A stretch of DNA of 64,000 nt. Source: Capronia americana. Taxonomy: Eukaryota; Ascomycota; Eurotiomycetes; Chaetothyriales; Herpotrichiellaceae. Below are positions 10,658-21,249 of the stretch, piece by piece. Both the position numbers and the translations under genes were made by a program. Numbering within the stretch: position 1 is the first letter of the stretch; every line of letters begins with the position of its first letter. The stretch lies in the NCBI GenBank assembly GCA_016110215.1, contig JADWQD010000016.1:372001-436000 (forward strand), given 5' to 3'. The notes below the pieces were generated by a model. The model saw only the letters and a list, made by a program, of their open reading frames with translations, searched no databases and was not told the origin of the DNA.

Positions 10658-11423
10658 GTGTGTGCGTGTGTGTGTATGTGTATGTGGAGCCACACCTACA
10701 TACGAGAGATTTCACCCCGAAACCAAAACAATGGGGGATAATCGGGATGAAGGAGTCTCCTGTCCGGAACCACTCCTCCACTCTACTGACTTTCCCTGCG
10801 TAGGGCATCACGGCATGGCATGGCATGGCATGACACGCGACACACGTTACTCTAGGTATCTAGTGCCACCGTCACCGTCACTGCCATTGTCACGAGTGGG
10901 GTGTACCAAAGGGAGAGGGGGGTGCTAGCGGACGTCCGATACATAGCCCGATAACTTAGGCTGCGAGATTCAGGTTCATGTTCATCTTCAGGTTCAGGTT
11001 CAGGTTCATGCAATGAGAGGAGCATGACAAGTATCAACTCGGAGGTATGACAGGTATCATTAACTCGAAGGTGGTGCTTGTCGTACAGTACAGTACGTAA
11101 CACCCTTGCTTGACAGGTGACAAGACATGTAGGTCCGAAAATAGTTGCTAACAAGTATGACAGCGGCAAGCTTAGGTGGAATGGTCTTGACAACTCTTCG
11201 TTTATACCGGTTATACGTATAAATCTCAAGCTGGCTTCTATACCAGCTCGGTAGGTAGGTACAGTTCGCAGGTGACTATTTTCTTCGTGAAAAGGCGTTA
11301 TGGACTGTGAAGTCAAGCATTGATTTATCCTAATCCCGATCCGACAAAGCATCCAGCACACGTTCGTAGCTCACAAAGACCGCCATTCGCCCTTCAGCAG
11401 CCCATGGGTATCATTTGATGTAA
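10472..11423. other. Intergenic region rich in simple repeats
   Basis: Between the 5' end of the sulfotransferase-like gene and the 3' end of the acyltransferase gene. It contains a TC run (10614-10652) joined to a TG run (about 10655-10687), a GGCAT pentamer run near 10812-10832 and a TTCAGG hexamer run at about 10986-11006. A TATATAAT-like sequence on the minus strand (about 10517-10524) lies 50 bases upstream of 10471. No gene was recognised. Confidence 0.55.
10614..10687. repeat. Compound microsatellite (TC)n-(TG)n
   Basis: About 39 bases of perfect TC alternation are followed by GC and then an interrupted TG run (TGTGTGTGCGTGTGTGTGTATG). It lies about 150-215 bases upstream of the sulfotransferase-like start on the minus strand. 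Confidence 0.95.
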
Positions 11424-12739
11424 TCATTTCAATCTCAAAAACAGCCCGAAGAACTTGAGCACCACGTTGACGACCAATGCAAGGGCAGCCAACACCACGT
11501 ACAGCTGACCAATCTCCATCCAGTTGTTGAGTGTCATCTCCGTCTCAATGAAGCCGTCCTCCGAAATGCCCCGCTTCGAGTCCGCCGACTCTGGATCGGA
11601 TGGGAATCGGCCAGTGTTGTACCACTGCTCGAGGATCTCGTCCTTTTCCCGCCAGCGCTCGATCAACCAGTTCTCAAACTCCTTGCCGTCAGTGAGGGGG
11701 ATGGAAGACATGGAAAAGCGACGCCAATACATGTTCACGCTTTTTGGCGGCCGACCCTGCAAGTAGGTTGAGCGGATGGTGAAAATATCCGGGGCAAAGC
11801 CTCCTTTCCTGGCCAAAGGTTAGTCTTGGTGGACCGCATGTCTCACCCGTCAACTTACGGTGTTCCTTCATATGCAATGGTGCAGTCGTACACCCAGTCA
11901 ATGGTGCCCTGTAGCTGCTGAAGACTGAAGAAGAGGCCGGTGCTTCGTGGGAGAAGCTGGTGTTTCATGTCGGGTATCCCCTGCTTTTCGGCCCACTTCG
12001 CACTTCGCTCCCTCATGTTGGGGGATAGATTGGTGCCCTCGGGGAAGATCAGCAGCCACATGGGATCCAGCCCGTCCGAGCCAGACATGGGGCCCTTGTG
12101 GCGGGACTTGAGTTTGTTCAGTCGATGCTGCAAGCGCGGCTTGTCGGACAGCCACTTGCGAGCCATGAATACGAAGCCGTAGAACATCATGCCGGGGCCC
12201 AAGATCGGCACGTATTTGAGCGACTCTTTGAGAATGATGTAGATGTGTCCATGCATCCGGCTCGTGTAAGCAATCCACCAGAGGTACAGCCACTCGGTGT
12301 ACACCTGGTGGTTGGCAATGTAAACCAGCCGCTCGGGAAAGGTCGTCTCGAGTCTCCCCGCCGACGTCTTGTGAAACTGCCCTCGCAGGTCTTTGTCCCA
12401 ACTCAGACGCACTTTTGTAGGTGCAAACCACCTTGTTCCTGCAATGCCCAAGATAGCAAACGACTGCTTCGTCAAGGCCATGTATGCATAGTAGTAATCC
12501 TGATCGATCCAATACAGCGGGGCACCGAGGAATTGGGTGGCATTGATGCAGACCACCCCACAGTTGAACCATGTCGCAAGCAGGAGCGCACGAATGACTT
12601 GACTGACGCCGCCGTACTTGACTTCTCCAGCTGGATGTGGTAGCACATCGTCGCCCACGGCCGCGCCCGGGCCACTCGGTTTGACCTTGGATGAAGCCTC
12701 AGGATTGCGCTTCCTAACGGTACCGTTGTGGGTCGCCAT
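11424..12739 (-). CDS. Membrane lysophospholipid acyltransferase (PlsC/LPLAT family)
   Basis: Predicted to transfer acyl groups to a lysophospholipid in the ER membrane; closest known type is the LCLAT1-like group that includes yeast Cst26. Two exons, 12739-11859 and 11808-11424, with a 50-base intron (GTAAGT donor, CCAG acceptor); 421 residues. The acyltransferase box NHxxxxD appears as NHQVYTEW at residues 143-150, so the usual Asp is Glu here. The FPEGT box is at 232-236. Hydrophobic segments: about 48-78 (ALLLATWFNCGVVC), around 170-192, and a C-terminal anchor near 395-418 (LYVVLAALALVVNVVLKFFGLFL). The first 45 residues are polar and disordered-looking. Start is the first ATG, with good context. 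The Asp-to-Glu change keeps the charge and need not abolish activity. Confidence 0.9.
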
Positions 12740-13280
12740 GGTATGTGACGGAGAGATGGGAGATGGGCGGCACGAGGGTCCTCAAATGGTCATGCGAGGT
12801 TCGTCAGCAGTGAGGAGCGAACGGAGGTAGGCAGGACCGTGAGGCCATTGACTCGGTCACGTCGCCGAGTGTCCTCAGGGAACGAGAGGTCGCTGGGGGT
12901 GATAGAGAGATGTGAGCGGGAAGAGAAACGGCAAGCGTAGGATCGTGGCACCCCTTCTATGGTGCAACGGCAGCATAGCACTCGACTATAAGGATGTTAT
13001 TGACTGTGCACAAGCACGACAAGGCGGCGTGGCAGCCGGACTCGAAGGGAGCCGGAATGTCCGCAGTGGTTGCCTAAATTGCATGTGACGGGATGAACAG
13101 ACGCCTATTCCGGCCCTGGTGGTGGGGTCGCCAGGGCTAGGGTTCTCCGGGCATGACTAATCCTATCGGGCACCAGCACGCACACCGAGACGCACCGGCC
13201 CCAACGCCTCTGACAACAACCCACCTCTATCAGTACATGATGGCCATGGCGCTGCCCTACGCCGTCCAGAGAAATGCCCC
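12740..13280. other. Promoter of the acyltransferase gene
   Basis: The 541 bases between the acyltransferase start (minus) and the 3' end of the next minus gene. No clear TATA or other named site was seen. Confidence 0.4.
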
Positions 13281-15259
13281 TTAGCATCCAGCACCAGCGT
13301 CCCAACCCGCCGCCTCATCCCCCCTGCCCATCTTCTGCAACAACTTCATGACTCGCTCCTTCACCAGCTTGACCTCGTCACTGTCCTCGGCAAACTTCGT
13401 CCTCACCAGCCTCAGGTTGACCCGGAACTGCTCCAGTCTGGCTTGGTCATTCAACGCATGACTGGCCCCTGAACGCTCAAAGTGACCTCCATACATGATG
13501 GCCTCTTGCATGTCGATCTCCTCCTTCGTCAGGTCCCTCAGCTGCATGGTGGTGTTGTCCTGGATTTGCCGTCGATCCAGCTCCTTGACGAGCTGCTGAT
13601 CCGAGTAACTGAGGTCGCGCGGCACAGGCCACGGAAGAATGCGCAATCTCATGCGATCTCGCCGACGACGATGGTTCAACGTGCCCTTGGTAGGTCTGCC
13701 TCTCCCACCCACCACCGCGTCCGGAAGCATGCGGTCGATGAAGTCTTGGTGGCAGAGGTCAGGATCGAGGCGACAGAGTGCTTCCATCTCCCAGCCTTCG
13801 ATCTCGGTCGACACCTTGTATGGGATCAATTTGGAGAATTTCAGCGGGCGGTCATATGCGTTGAGAAGGACACGGCCGTAAATGTCGCACTGGGGCCGGA
13901 ATTCTAGTGGCGCTCTCCTACGACGCCCGTTCTCCCGTGTGTATGCGTACTCTCCTGTCGGGTAGAGCTCGAACAAGACACACGGACGGGGAGCCCGTTC
14001 GTGTGGAAGGGAGGGTACATGTAGCAGCCACTCGGCGCATTGGTGTCTTCGAATTGTTGCGTTGTCACCGCCCAACAGGTACTCAGCATTGACGGCGTAC
14101 AGGAAGTGAGTCTCGTCTACTTGGACATATTTCTCGCCCTTGACGGTCAGAATCGTGGAGCTGTAACGGAGACGAGTGCGCGCGTCGGCTATCTGCAAGA
14201 AGACGACTGGCGGGAGAACAGGAATATTCTCAACGTCTCGTCCTTGTGCTTCTCGATCGTATTGCTCTTCGCAGTATTGTTCGTGGCGTCTCTGCTCCCC
14301 CAGGCCGACCTGGGGCTGAATACCGCGTGGGTAGACAAACCGAGCCGGAAGAGCGATGGGTCGCCAAGGTATAGCCAGCGGCGGAGCACCGGGGCCCTGG
14401 GGAACTGAGGCCCAGCCGACGGTTGACTCTTCAGAGTTTTCATGGACAATCATCACAGGAAAATAAGCCGGCACCTGGTCAAGGAATTGGCCGACTTCGG
14501 GTTGTCGGAAGGCTGCGCCGCATGCAAGAGCGCAGAGGATCTCGCTTCCTCGGAGAGCTGGATACATTCCAGCGAGCTCCTCTTCGGCATTCTCGTGGAG
14601 AAGCGGCGGGTGCAAATCAGCGAACTCCCAAGGTGTAACAACGGGGGGAAGGTCAGGGGCTTGAAGAATTGCGGCGACGACCGCGGCTTCTTCAGCATTA
14701 TCGATTCCTGAGACGACCGTGGCTCGACCAGGCGTCGCAGTCTCTTCTTCCGTGTCTTGAGCTTCGAGGTCAACAACCAGCCGAGCAGCAACGGGTATAA
14801 CGGGCGGAGCAATCTCGTCCTCGATCTCTTCCTCCTCCGTCTCCTCGTCGTCTTCGACAACCATCGGGTCTACACGAACATTGTTAGCTAACGGCACCAT
14901 CTACGCGCAAGCAATTGGTCCTCACCTTCTTTACCTAGCTCGGCTGACTTAGGAAGCTCAACAAACTTCGTTCGCGCATACGATTCTCGATGCCTGCCCA
15001 CCCTCAAATGCAGACCACCCGTTGCAGTGAGTGTCAGACCTACCGGCAACTTCTTGTCGTCTGAGCTTGGAAAGACAGCTTGGGCAACGCCATGCTCATC
15101 GATGACCAGTCTTGCCGCCTCGATGTCTTGTGCTGGGCGACGCTTTTTCATCTGCCGGGGCAAGACAGCTCTGGCGACGCCTTCCTCGTCGATCACCATC
15201 TTCGGTGCGGCTGTCTCTGTGTCCGCATCACGTCCGGGAGGCGCTTTGATCGGTGGCAT
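13281..15259 (-). CDS. Orphan acidic protein with duplicated N-terminal motif
   Basis: Unrecognised family. Two exons, 15259-14926 and 14869-13281, joined by a 56-base intron (GTGAGG donor, GTAG acceptor); 640 residues. A start at 15289, ten codons upstream in frame, is also possible. Visible parts: two copies of a VIDExGVAxAVxP motif at residues 21-34 and 51-64, an acidic run (DDEETEEEEIEDE) soon after the intron, a central region with REAQ/ENIPVLPP spacing, and a basic segment (NHRRRRDRMRLR) before a charged helical C terminus. No signal peptide or membrane span. The acid and basic patches would fit a nuclear protein, but that is inference. Nothing in the neighbours suggests a pathway. Confidence 0.7.
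15068..15199 (-). repeat. Two direct copies of a 14-residue coding motif
   Basis: Within exon 1 of the orphan gene the protein reads MVIDEEGVARAVLP and, thirty residues later, LVIDEHGVAQAVFP. The DNA copies have diverged, so this is an old internal duplication or selected motif repetition and not a recent slippage product. Confidence 0.85.
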
Positions 15260-16621
15260 TATGATGATGTATGAGTTGACAGTTGACAAAGGGAAGTATG
15301 CACGTTCTCACGTCTGTTGATTGTGAGATGCACAGGACGAAGCGTCACAATGGTGAGTCTTGTACGAGAGGAAAGCGTTTCGGCAGGATATATTGTTGTT
15401 GTTTGTCCGTCTATCGTCACTGGTGACGCTGACAAAGGCCAGCGACGACGCTTTTTCGACGGTGGGGTCTCTGCCCGCGACTCTGATCGCGCCAGTGACT
15501 GTAATTGAGGATTATCGCGGACTATATGCGACTCAAGCTGGGCTTACAGTCAGTTTGCGAAAACCAGTCTGCGATTAGTTCAGTTGAGCTTTCTTCGATC
15601 CCGAGTATACTGGGTCCCGTCCGAGACGTGAAATCAAAAAGAGACTCGAGAGGAGGCGGACAGCAAGATGCTAACACAGAGCATGAACCCTGCAACTCTA
15701 CAACCTGACCGATCTCTTAACCCCGCCGTGTGTCGAGGGAAGCATTCACCGTGGACGAACGCCCTGAAACACCAATCCATGAACATCACCACGTACGTAT
15801 GTCCATATGCACGTCCGTCCTTCACGAGAACACGACCTTCCCGCGAAATCTTCGTTTCTTCACTGTCAATTCGACACGGTCATCTCTGAAACACCTGACA
15901 GCCGCAGTGTGAAGAGACGGGGACGGGCTCCAGAGTCCGCATTAGTCTGTCTGTGGACTGTAGACCAACGCTCTTTTAACCAACATTACTACAGGCACCA
16001 TGTTTTGCCGAACGGCGGCGCTCCTCAATTGAGAAAGGTGATGCTGAGGCAATATAATGATGATTCTGATGCCATTGTCGACGTACGCATGATGATGGTG
16101 GAAGAGAATCAACCCAAGTCCCAACTTTGAGTGAGGTGTGCGTGCAGACGGGACATATGATCCGAGTTGAGTGCAGCAAAAATACATTTATAGGTCAGGC
16201 GGACGTGGTGTCTAGGACGTGATAGACACATTGCGCCGCCAATTGTAGATTGGAGGAGATCAAATGCGGTTCTGCGGACCTGGCTACAGCATTTAGCGAG
16301 TTGGAAAAGATTTACCTTGTAGGTAAGTGAGATCGCAGATATGAGATAGAATGGATAGTCGCCGATGTGAACGACAGCTTAGTCTGGATTCTCACACCGA
16401 GAGAAGCGTCATTGTTGTTGGAATGGTAATATATATACTAAATTTATTGGAAAAAGCCTTGCAGTTTCAATGATGGACGCCGCTGAAGTTTCTCAAGATT
16501 ATAGATTTTCATTCCATCTCGTCCATCTGTCTGTTCATATACTGTACCATCCAACTACACATTACGTTTTCACATTTTCACATCACAGTGTCGTTGTGAG
16601 CTATATACAAAACGCCGCTTT
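15260..16621. other. Intergenic region, promoter of the orphan gene
   Basis: The 1.36 kb between the orphan gene start and the 3' end of the Ser/Thr-rich gene, both on the minus strand. Short overlapping frames are present (for example 15807-16130) but without domains or introns that extend them. No RNA gene was recognised. Confidence 0.4.
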
Positions 16622-18810
16622 TCAGAAATTGTGCGACGCTCCTAAATGACCCGGCCGATACGGTACTCTTCCTTCCATTCGTTGATGAAGTGGCACTTCC
16701 GGATCCACACCGCGATAACCTCCTTGCCCTTGGACAGGTTGCGCCGGGGCGGGTCTAGGACTCTGGCCGGGTAACTCGTAAGTCTCTTGTGCTGAAGGGG
16801 CTGAGGGCGCAGATGGTGCTGATGGTGCTGAAGGCGCTGACGGTTGCCCCGACCAATACCCATCATGCCCCATGTTGGCTTGTTGATAAGATTGGTGGGA
16901 CATGACATCGTCGTTGGGGAACGAGCGGTCATCGGGATGGGGTGGGAGGTCATCGGGGAGTTGATGGATGTTCCTTGGGTTGTCGGGTAATTCGTTGGGG
17001 CGAGTAAAGTAGCCTGCCGCTGCCGCCGCTCCTGCACCAGCCGGCGGCTGTTCTTGTTGGTACTGGTTCCCGAAGGGCGCTGGATAGTGGCTGTTGCCCT
17101 GCGAGTATTCGCTCTGGTCGGATACGGACATGTTGGAGGGGCCTTGGTAGCCCTGGGGAGGCGGAGAAGTTGAGCCCCAGCTTCGGATTGTCGCGGCATT
17201 AGGCGGTAGAAGACGGTCCGGAGATCGAGGCGGTGGGGATGGGAGTGGTGGAGACGGGAGATCTGAGCGAGTGATGTCGGTGAGTCTGTCTGAGCGGTTC
17301 GATGTGTCACGATAACCCGATACGGCAGCCATTGCACCCATTCCTGCTGCTGCTCCACCTCCGATACCCAGTCCTGTCATTTCAGGACCCATGGGATTGT
17401 CCGAGTATCGATCGCTGCCCGAGTAGGACTCTCGTTTCCTTCGGCGTCGCATGAACCAGCTGTACCAACCTCCGAAGATCGCAGCGGCGAGAACAAGGAT
17501 GCCAACACCGGCGCCTATGCCGGCTTTCGCGCCTGTCGATAAGCCCGAGGAGCCGCTGCTGTCGCTGTTAGCTGCAACGAGCGTCGGAGCACCTGGAGTG
17601 CTTGTAAAGGTTGCTGGCGCAACAACTGTTGAGGCTGCTTCTGTAGTAATGACGACCGAGGTGATCGTGGTAAAGCCGGCGACACCATCTGATGAGGTCA
17701 CTTGGAGAGTCTGGGTGACGAAAGCTGTGCTTGTTTCATACACAACCGAGGAGCTTGAGACTGTGATCACTACGGGCGTTGCACTAGAGGTACTCGAATC
17801 CGAAGAAGTAGGTGGTGGTGGTGGCTCGGACGAGGTCGTGGAAGTCGTTGGCGGCGGCTCGGACGTTGTCGAAGATGTCGTGACGGGGGGAGGTGGTGGA
17901 CTGGATGTGGTCGTGGTCGAGGACGTTGTCACAGGGGGTGGAGGCGGGCTCGAAGTGGTCGTAGTCGAGGATGTGGTTGGCGGCGGAGGAGAGGACGTAG
18001 TGGCTGAGATCAGGTCAGTAATCGGCTTGATGGATAAAATATTGTCGGCGAACAAGATGGCACACGCGGCAGAGCAATAAACGCAACCTATAGCAAATAT
18101 AAACTCACTAGTACTTGTGCTCAGTGTTGTTGAACTGGTTGTTGTACTGGTAGTAGGTGGTGGAGGTGTAGTAGTTGATGAGGTTGTTGGGGGCGGAAGG
18201 GAGGAGGATGAGGTGGTGGTGGGAGAGGGGGAAGGGGTAGCTGTAGATGAAGGGGAGCTATAAGTGGACGTCGACAAGCTAGATGAAGTGGATAACGTGC
18301 TGGTAGTTGATGAAGAAAGATCACTTGAAACGGTGCTGGTGCTGGTGGTAGTCAATGTAGAGGGGGTAATACTTGAGGTCGATGTACTGCTCTCCGTTGA
18401 GATGGTCGAAACAGAACTACTGGAGCTATCTGACGACGTTGGAGGAGGAGTGGTTGAGGATGGTGTAGTTGACGAGCTTGTGGTAGCTGCCACGGAGCAA
18501 CGCATTATAAGCAGCAAATAGCTGAAGCATTTGACACAAGGCTGAAGTGGGAGGAAGATCAAAGCAGAGAGCAGGCGATGATCTACTTACTGGTTGTGCT
18601 TGACATGGTAGAGCTCGATGTGGTAGTGCTGCTGGTGGGCAGATCAGACGTGGTGCTGGACGTCGGAGGGGGTAAGGAACTCGTCGTCGTGGTGGACGAC
18701 GTATCTGAGGTTGTACTGGTACTGAAGGTAGTCGGGCTGCTCGTAGTGGAGTCACTGGTCGAGTCAGCACTCGCCAGCGAGCTGGTGGTGTCGGTAGTGC
18801 TGCTGGCCAT
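16622..18810 (-). CDS. Ser/Thr-rich single-pass surface protein (Mid2/mucin-like)
   Basis: Likely a heavily O-mannosylated plasma-membrane protein of the cell-wall sensor type. Exons: up to 18591, then 18486-18109, then 18003-16622. Intron one (104 bases, GTAAGT to GGCAG) restores frame. Intron two (18108-18004, GTGAGT donor, CTGAC branch, CTCAG acceptor) is 105 bases and open in frame; its translation is hydrophobic and Ser/Thr-poor, unlike its surroundings, so I treat it as an intron. Order: about 250-300 residues of Ser/Thr with PPPP blocks, a membrane span (GIGAGVGILVLAAAIFGGWY), a basic stop-transfer (MRRRRKRE), then a Pro/Gln-rich cytosolic tail with five SAP repeats. The true start is uncertain: the in-frame ATG is at 18810, but directly upstream the frame reads ALCGALLLACLAMASS, which looks like a signal-peptide core preceded by a splice acceptor, so a short 5' exon probably exists. 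Confidence 0.78.
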
Positions 18811-20287
18811 GGCGAGACAAGCCAACAATAGTGCACCGCACAGCGCTCTGCAACGAGAGTGATACCGTCGTCCGCACCTGGCGGGGTCAGCTTGCGACGA
18901 TGAGGCTGCGGAGGAAGAGGAAAAGGTTCAGCAGGAGCGGGACAGCGAGGTCTTGAACACGGTCGACTTGGCTTCCATTGAGCCCGTGGGCTAGCGGCTG
19001 CGACCATGCGAGCAACAGCCAGTATGTGTAAGCTGCACGGCTGTACCTGCACGGCTAGGTGTGCTGCGCACATGTAGTTGGTAGCCTTACTAGGGAAAGC
19101 GGGGTTCTTTTTTCAGCTCTGACAACGAGATACGAGTAATCGCAGCGTTCTTCCGAGGGCGGAGGAGGGTCTGGAGTCGGTCCTACACACCACGGCTTAT
19201 GGCCGAGAGATGCCTAGCGGCAGAACAAGCATAATTGTCGGCAGGGTGTCATCGTAGAGGCCAATGGGGGAGGGTGAATGGCAGCAAAGCCCAATGAGGC
19301 CAAAATGAGCCAGTGAGGATTGCGCAACATCGCCAACCCGGATCCCGTTGACTTTCATCCTCGCGCAGGGAAAGGCGGCAGCTTGTGCGAAAAGGATCGA
19401 TACGAAAACGTTAAGCGAGTCTACAAGCCTTTGACGTGCCTCGTCAGCTGGTCGCAGTGTGAGGTGGAGGGTGCAACGGACGGGTTCCGGCAAGATGGTG
19501 AAGATAAGATCCCTCGACTACGACCATACGGGCGATGCGAGCGATTTGCTGAAAAGAGAGGAAAGTTTCGGGCTGGGGTCCGTGAGTAAGAAAAGGTGGC
19601 GGCTGGTGAGGCTCTAACAAATAGGCAGATGAAAAAATCATTTCTCCGTCCCGTAGCGGGAACTGAGAGACGAAGTCTGAGGGCGGAAAAGGAAGGATGT
19701 GCTTAATAGGAAGGTGTGGCATGACTGACTGCGTCGCCCCTCACCCTCAATTGACCTCGATCGACCTTGCCGGTCAGGCTGGGCCGTCGCTCATGGTGTG
19801 CGCTCCAGGAACTGTCGCTGAACACCATGTTCTTCGACAGTCTCTCGCTCTTGCTTGACTCACTGCTGGACCTGTGCCATTACGAAGTATCAGGTCTTCG
19901 ACGATGCAACAACGGTGAGCTCCGATGAGGAACCAGATTCTCGAAGCGCTTCACGTGGCACCAGCGACGCCGGCTCTGCAACGTCATGTTGACTCACAGG
20001 CCAATCCGCTGACCAAAATTGACCCGGATCAGTTTTTCGAGGCCAGTGCTTCACTGCCAACAGATATATTCGATCCCCAACCAGCGTGCCACTGCTTTTG
20101 CACCACATAAGCTGTATAGACTCCATCCCATTTTTTGCTGTTTCTCAGGTCATTGGTGAAAGGCTGCGCGATCTGTGACCAGTCCCGTGACTGCCAGTTC
20201 GAACACCGACATATAAAGATTTCGTTCTCGATTCCCCTTAGAGCTGTCTAAATTCCAGTTACCAGACTTCCACAAAGGACCAGCAAG
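18811..20287. other. Intergenic region with probable 5' exon and LOG-gene promoter
   Basis: The left part probably contains the missing first exon of the Ser/Thr-rich gene: the hydrophobic signal-like codons end near 18857, just after a TTGCAG acceptor on the minus strand. The right part holds the LOG-family promoter, with TATAAA at 20212-20217, 71 bases before that gene's ATG. No other gene was recognised. Confidence 0.5.
20212..20217 (+). promoter_or_regulatory. TATA box of the LOG-family gene
   Basis: TATAAA lies 71 bases upstream of the chosen ATG, a usual distance for a fungal core promoter with a short leader. Confidence 0.5.
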
Positions 20288-21096
20288 ATGCCAGCTTCTC
20301 AGGAGAAAGGGACAGGCCCCGTGGTCTGCGTTTTGTGCGTGCAGATATTCAGTCTCAACTCCGCCCGGGAGAAAGCACTAACATCCTCTCTAGCTGTGCT
20401 TCCTCGCCAGGAAAAGACCCTGTGCATCTAGAATCAGCACGCAGACTCGGCAAATCTCTCCATGAAGCGGGCTACCAACTCGTCTACGGCGGCGGTACCA
20501 TGGGCATCATGGGTGAAGTCTCTCGCACTCTGGTCTCGCTCTCTGGGCCTAGATCCGTACATGGTATCATTCCTCGAGCACTGATACGCTCGGAGAAGGA
20601 CCCCAATGCACGAGTGAGCACCAGCACCCCCAATGGAGAACTGAAGAGGGCGGAGAGGACGATGTCTTCAGAGCAATTGCAACGGATTGACAGCAACGAA
20701 GACCCCGATGCTCAAATTGTGCCGGAGTCCGAGTTTGGGAGGACGACGATCGTACCGGACATGCATACGCGGAAGCGCATGATGGCGAACTCGGTGCAAC
20801 AAGGTGGTCCCGGATCGGGCTTCGTGGCGTTGGCTGGCGGTTACGGCACAATGGAAGAGGTTATGGAGATGGTTACATGGAATCAGTTAGGCATTCACCA
20901 GGTTCCCATCATTCTCGTCAATATCAATGGGTACTGGAACGGATTGCTCGAGTGGATCAAAACAGCGATTAGGGAAGGGTTCGTGAATGAAGGCGCTGCA
21001 AATATCTTGGTCGAGGTCAAGAGCACCGAGGAGGTGATAGACGCTTTGAGAGGGTATCAGGTAGCTCCTGGCAGATACAAGATGGACTGGTCATGA
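20288..21096 (+). CDS. LOG-family protein (cytokinin phosphoribohydrolase-like, 'lysine decarboxylase' domain)
   Basis: Family members release free cytokinin bases from cytokinin riboside monophosphates; many fungal members are annotated by the misleading name lysine decarboxylase. Two exons: 20288-20334 and 20394-21096, with a 60-base intron; the splice rebuilds VCVFCASSPGKDP, the expected first strand. 249 residues. Landmarks: LVYGGGTMGIMGEVS (nucleotide-binding loop), DMHTRKRMM, and AGGYGTMEE at residues 163-171, where the family has PGGxGTxEE. The loss of the first Pro is minor; the catalytic Arg and Glu positions appear kept. No signal peptide. Whether this fungus makes cytokinin cannot be told from the window: no isopentenyltransferase gene is nearby. 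Confidence 0.9.
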
Positions 21097-21249
21097 AGTG
21101 AGCAAGAGGTCAATGGAAAATGAAGCTTTTCGACCAAGTGCGCTCTGTTCTTCCTTTCAATAGTGCCATGGTGGGCTTGGGACTGCCAGTTCCATATCCT
21201 CTGCTCGCTCCGAACGCCGCGTGGTATGCATTTCTGTAGACGTCGGCCC

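Noticed and set aside
10594..10826. Frames encoding Ser-Leu or Arg-Glu repeats
   Set aside because: They come only from translating the TC dinucleotide microsatellite.
13482..13907. Plus-strand frame of 141 codons
   Set aside because: It is antisense to exon 2 of the orphan gene; the minus strand has a far longer, spliced frame.
17451..18080. Plus-strand frame of 209 codons rich in Val and Gly
   Set aside because: It is the complement of the Ser/Thr/Pro-rich surface protein, whose minus-strand frame is joined by good introns.
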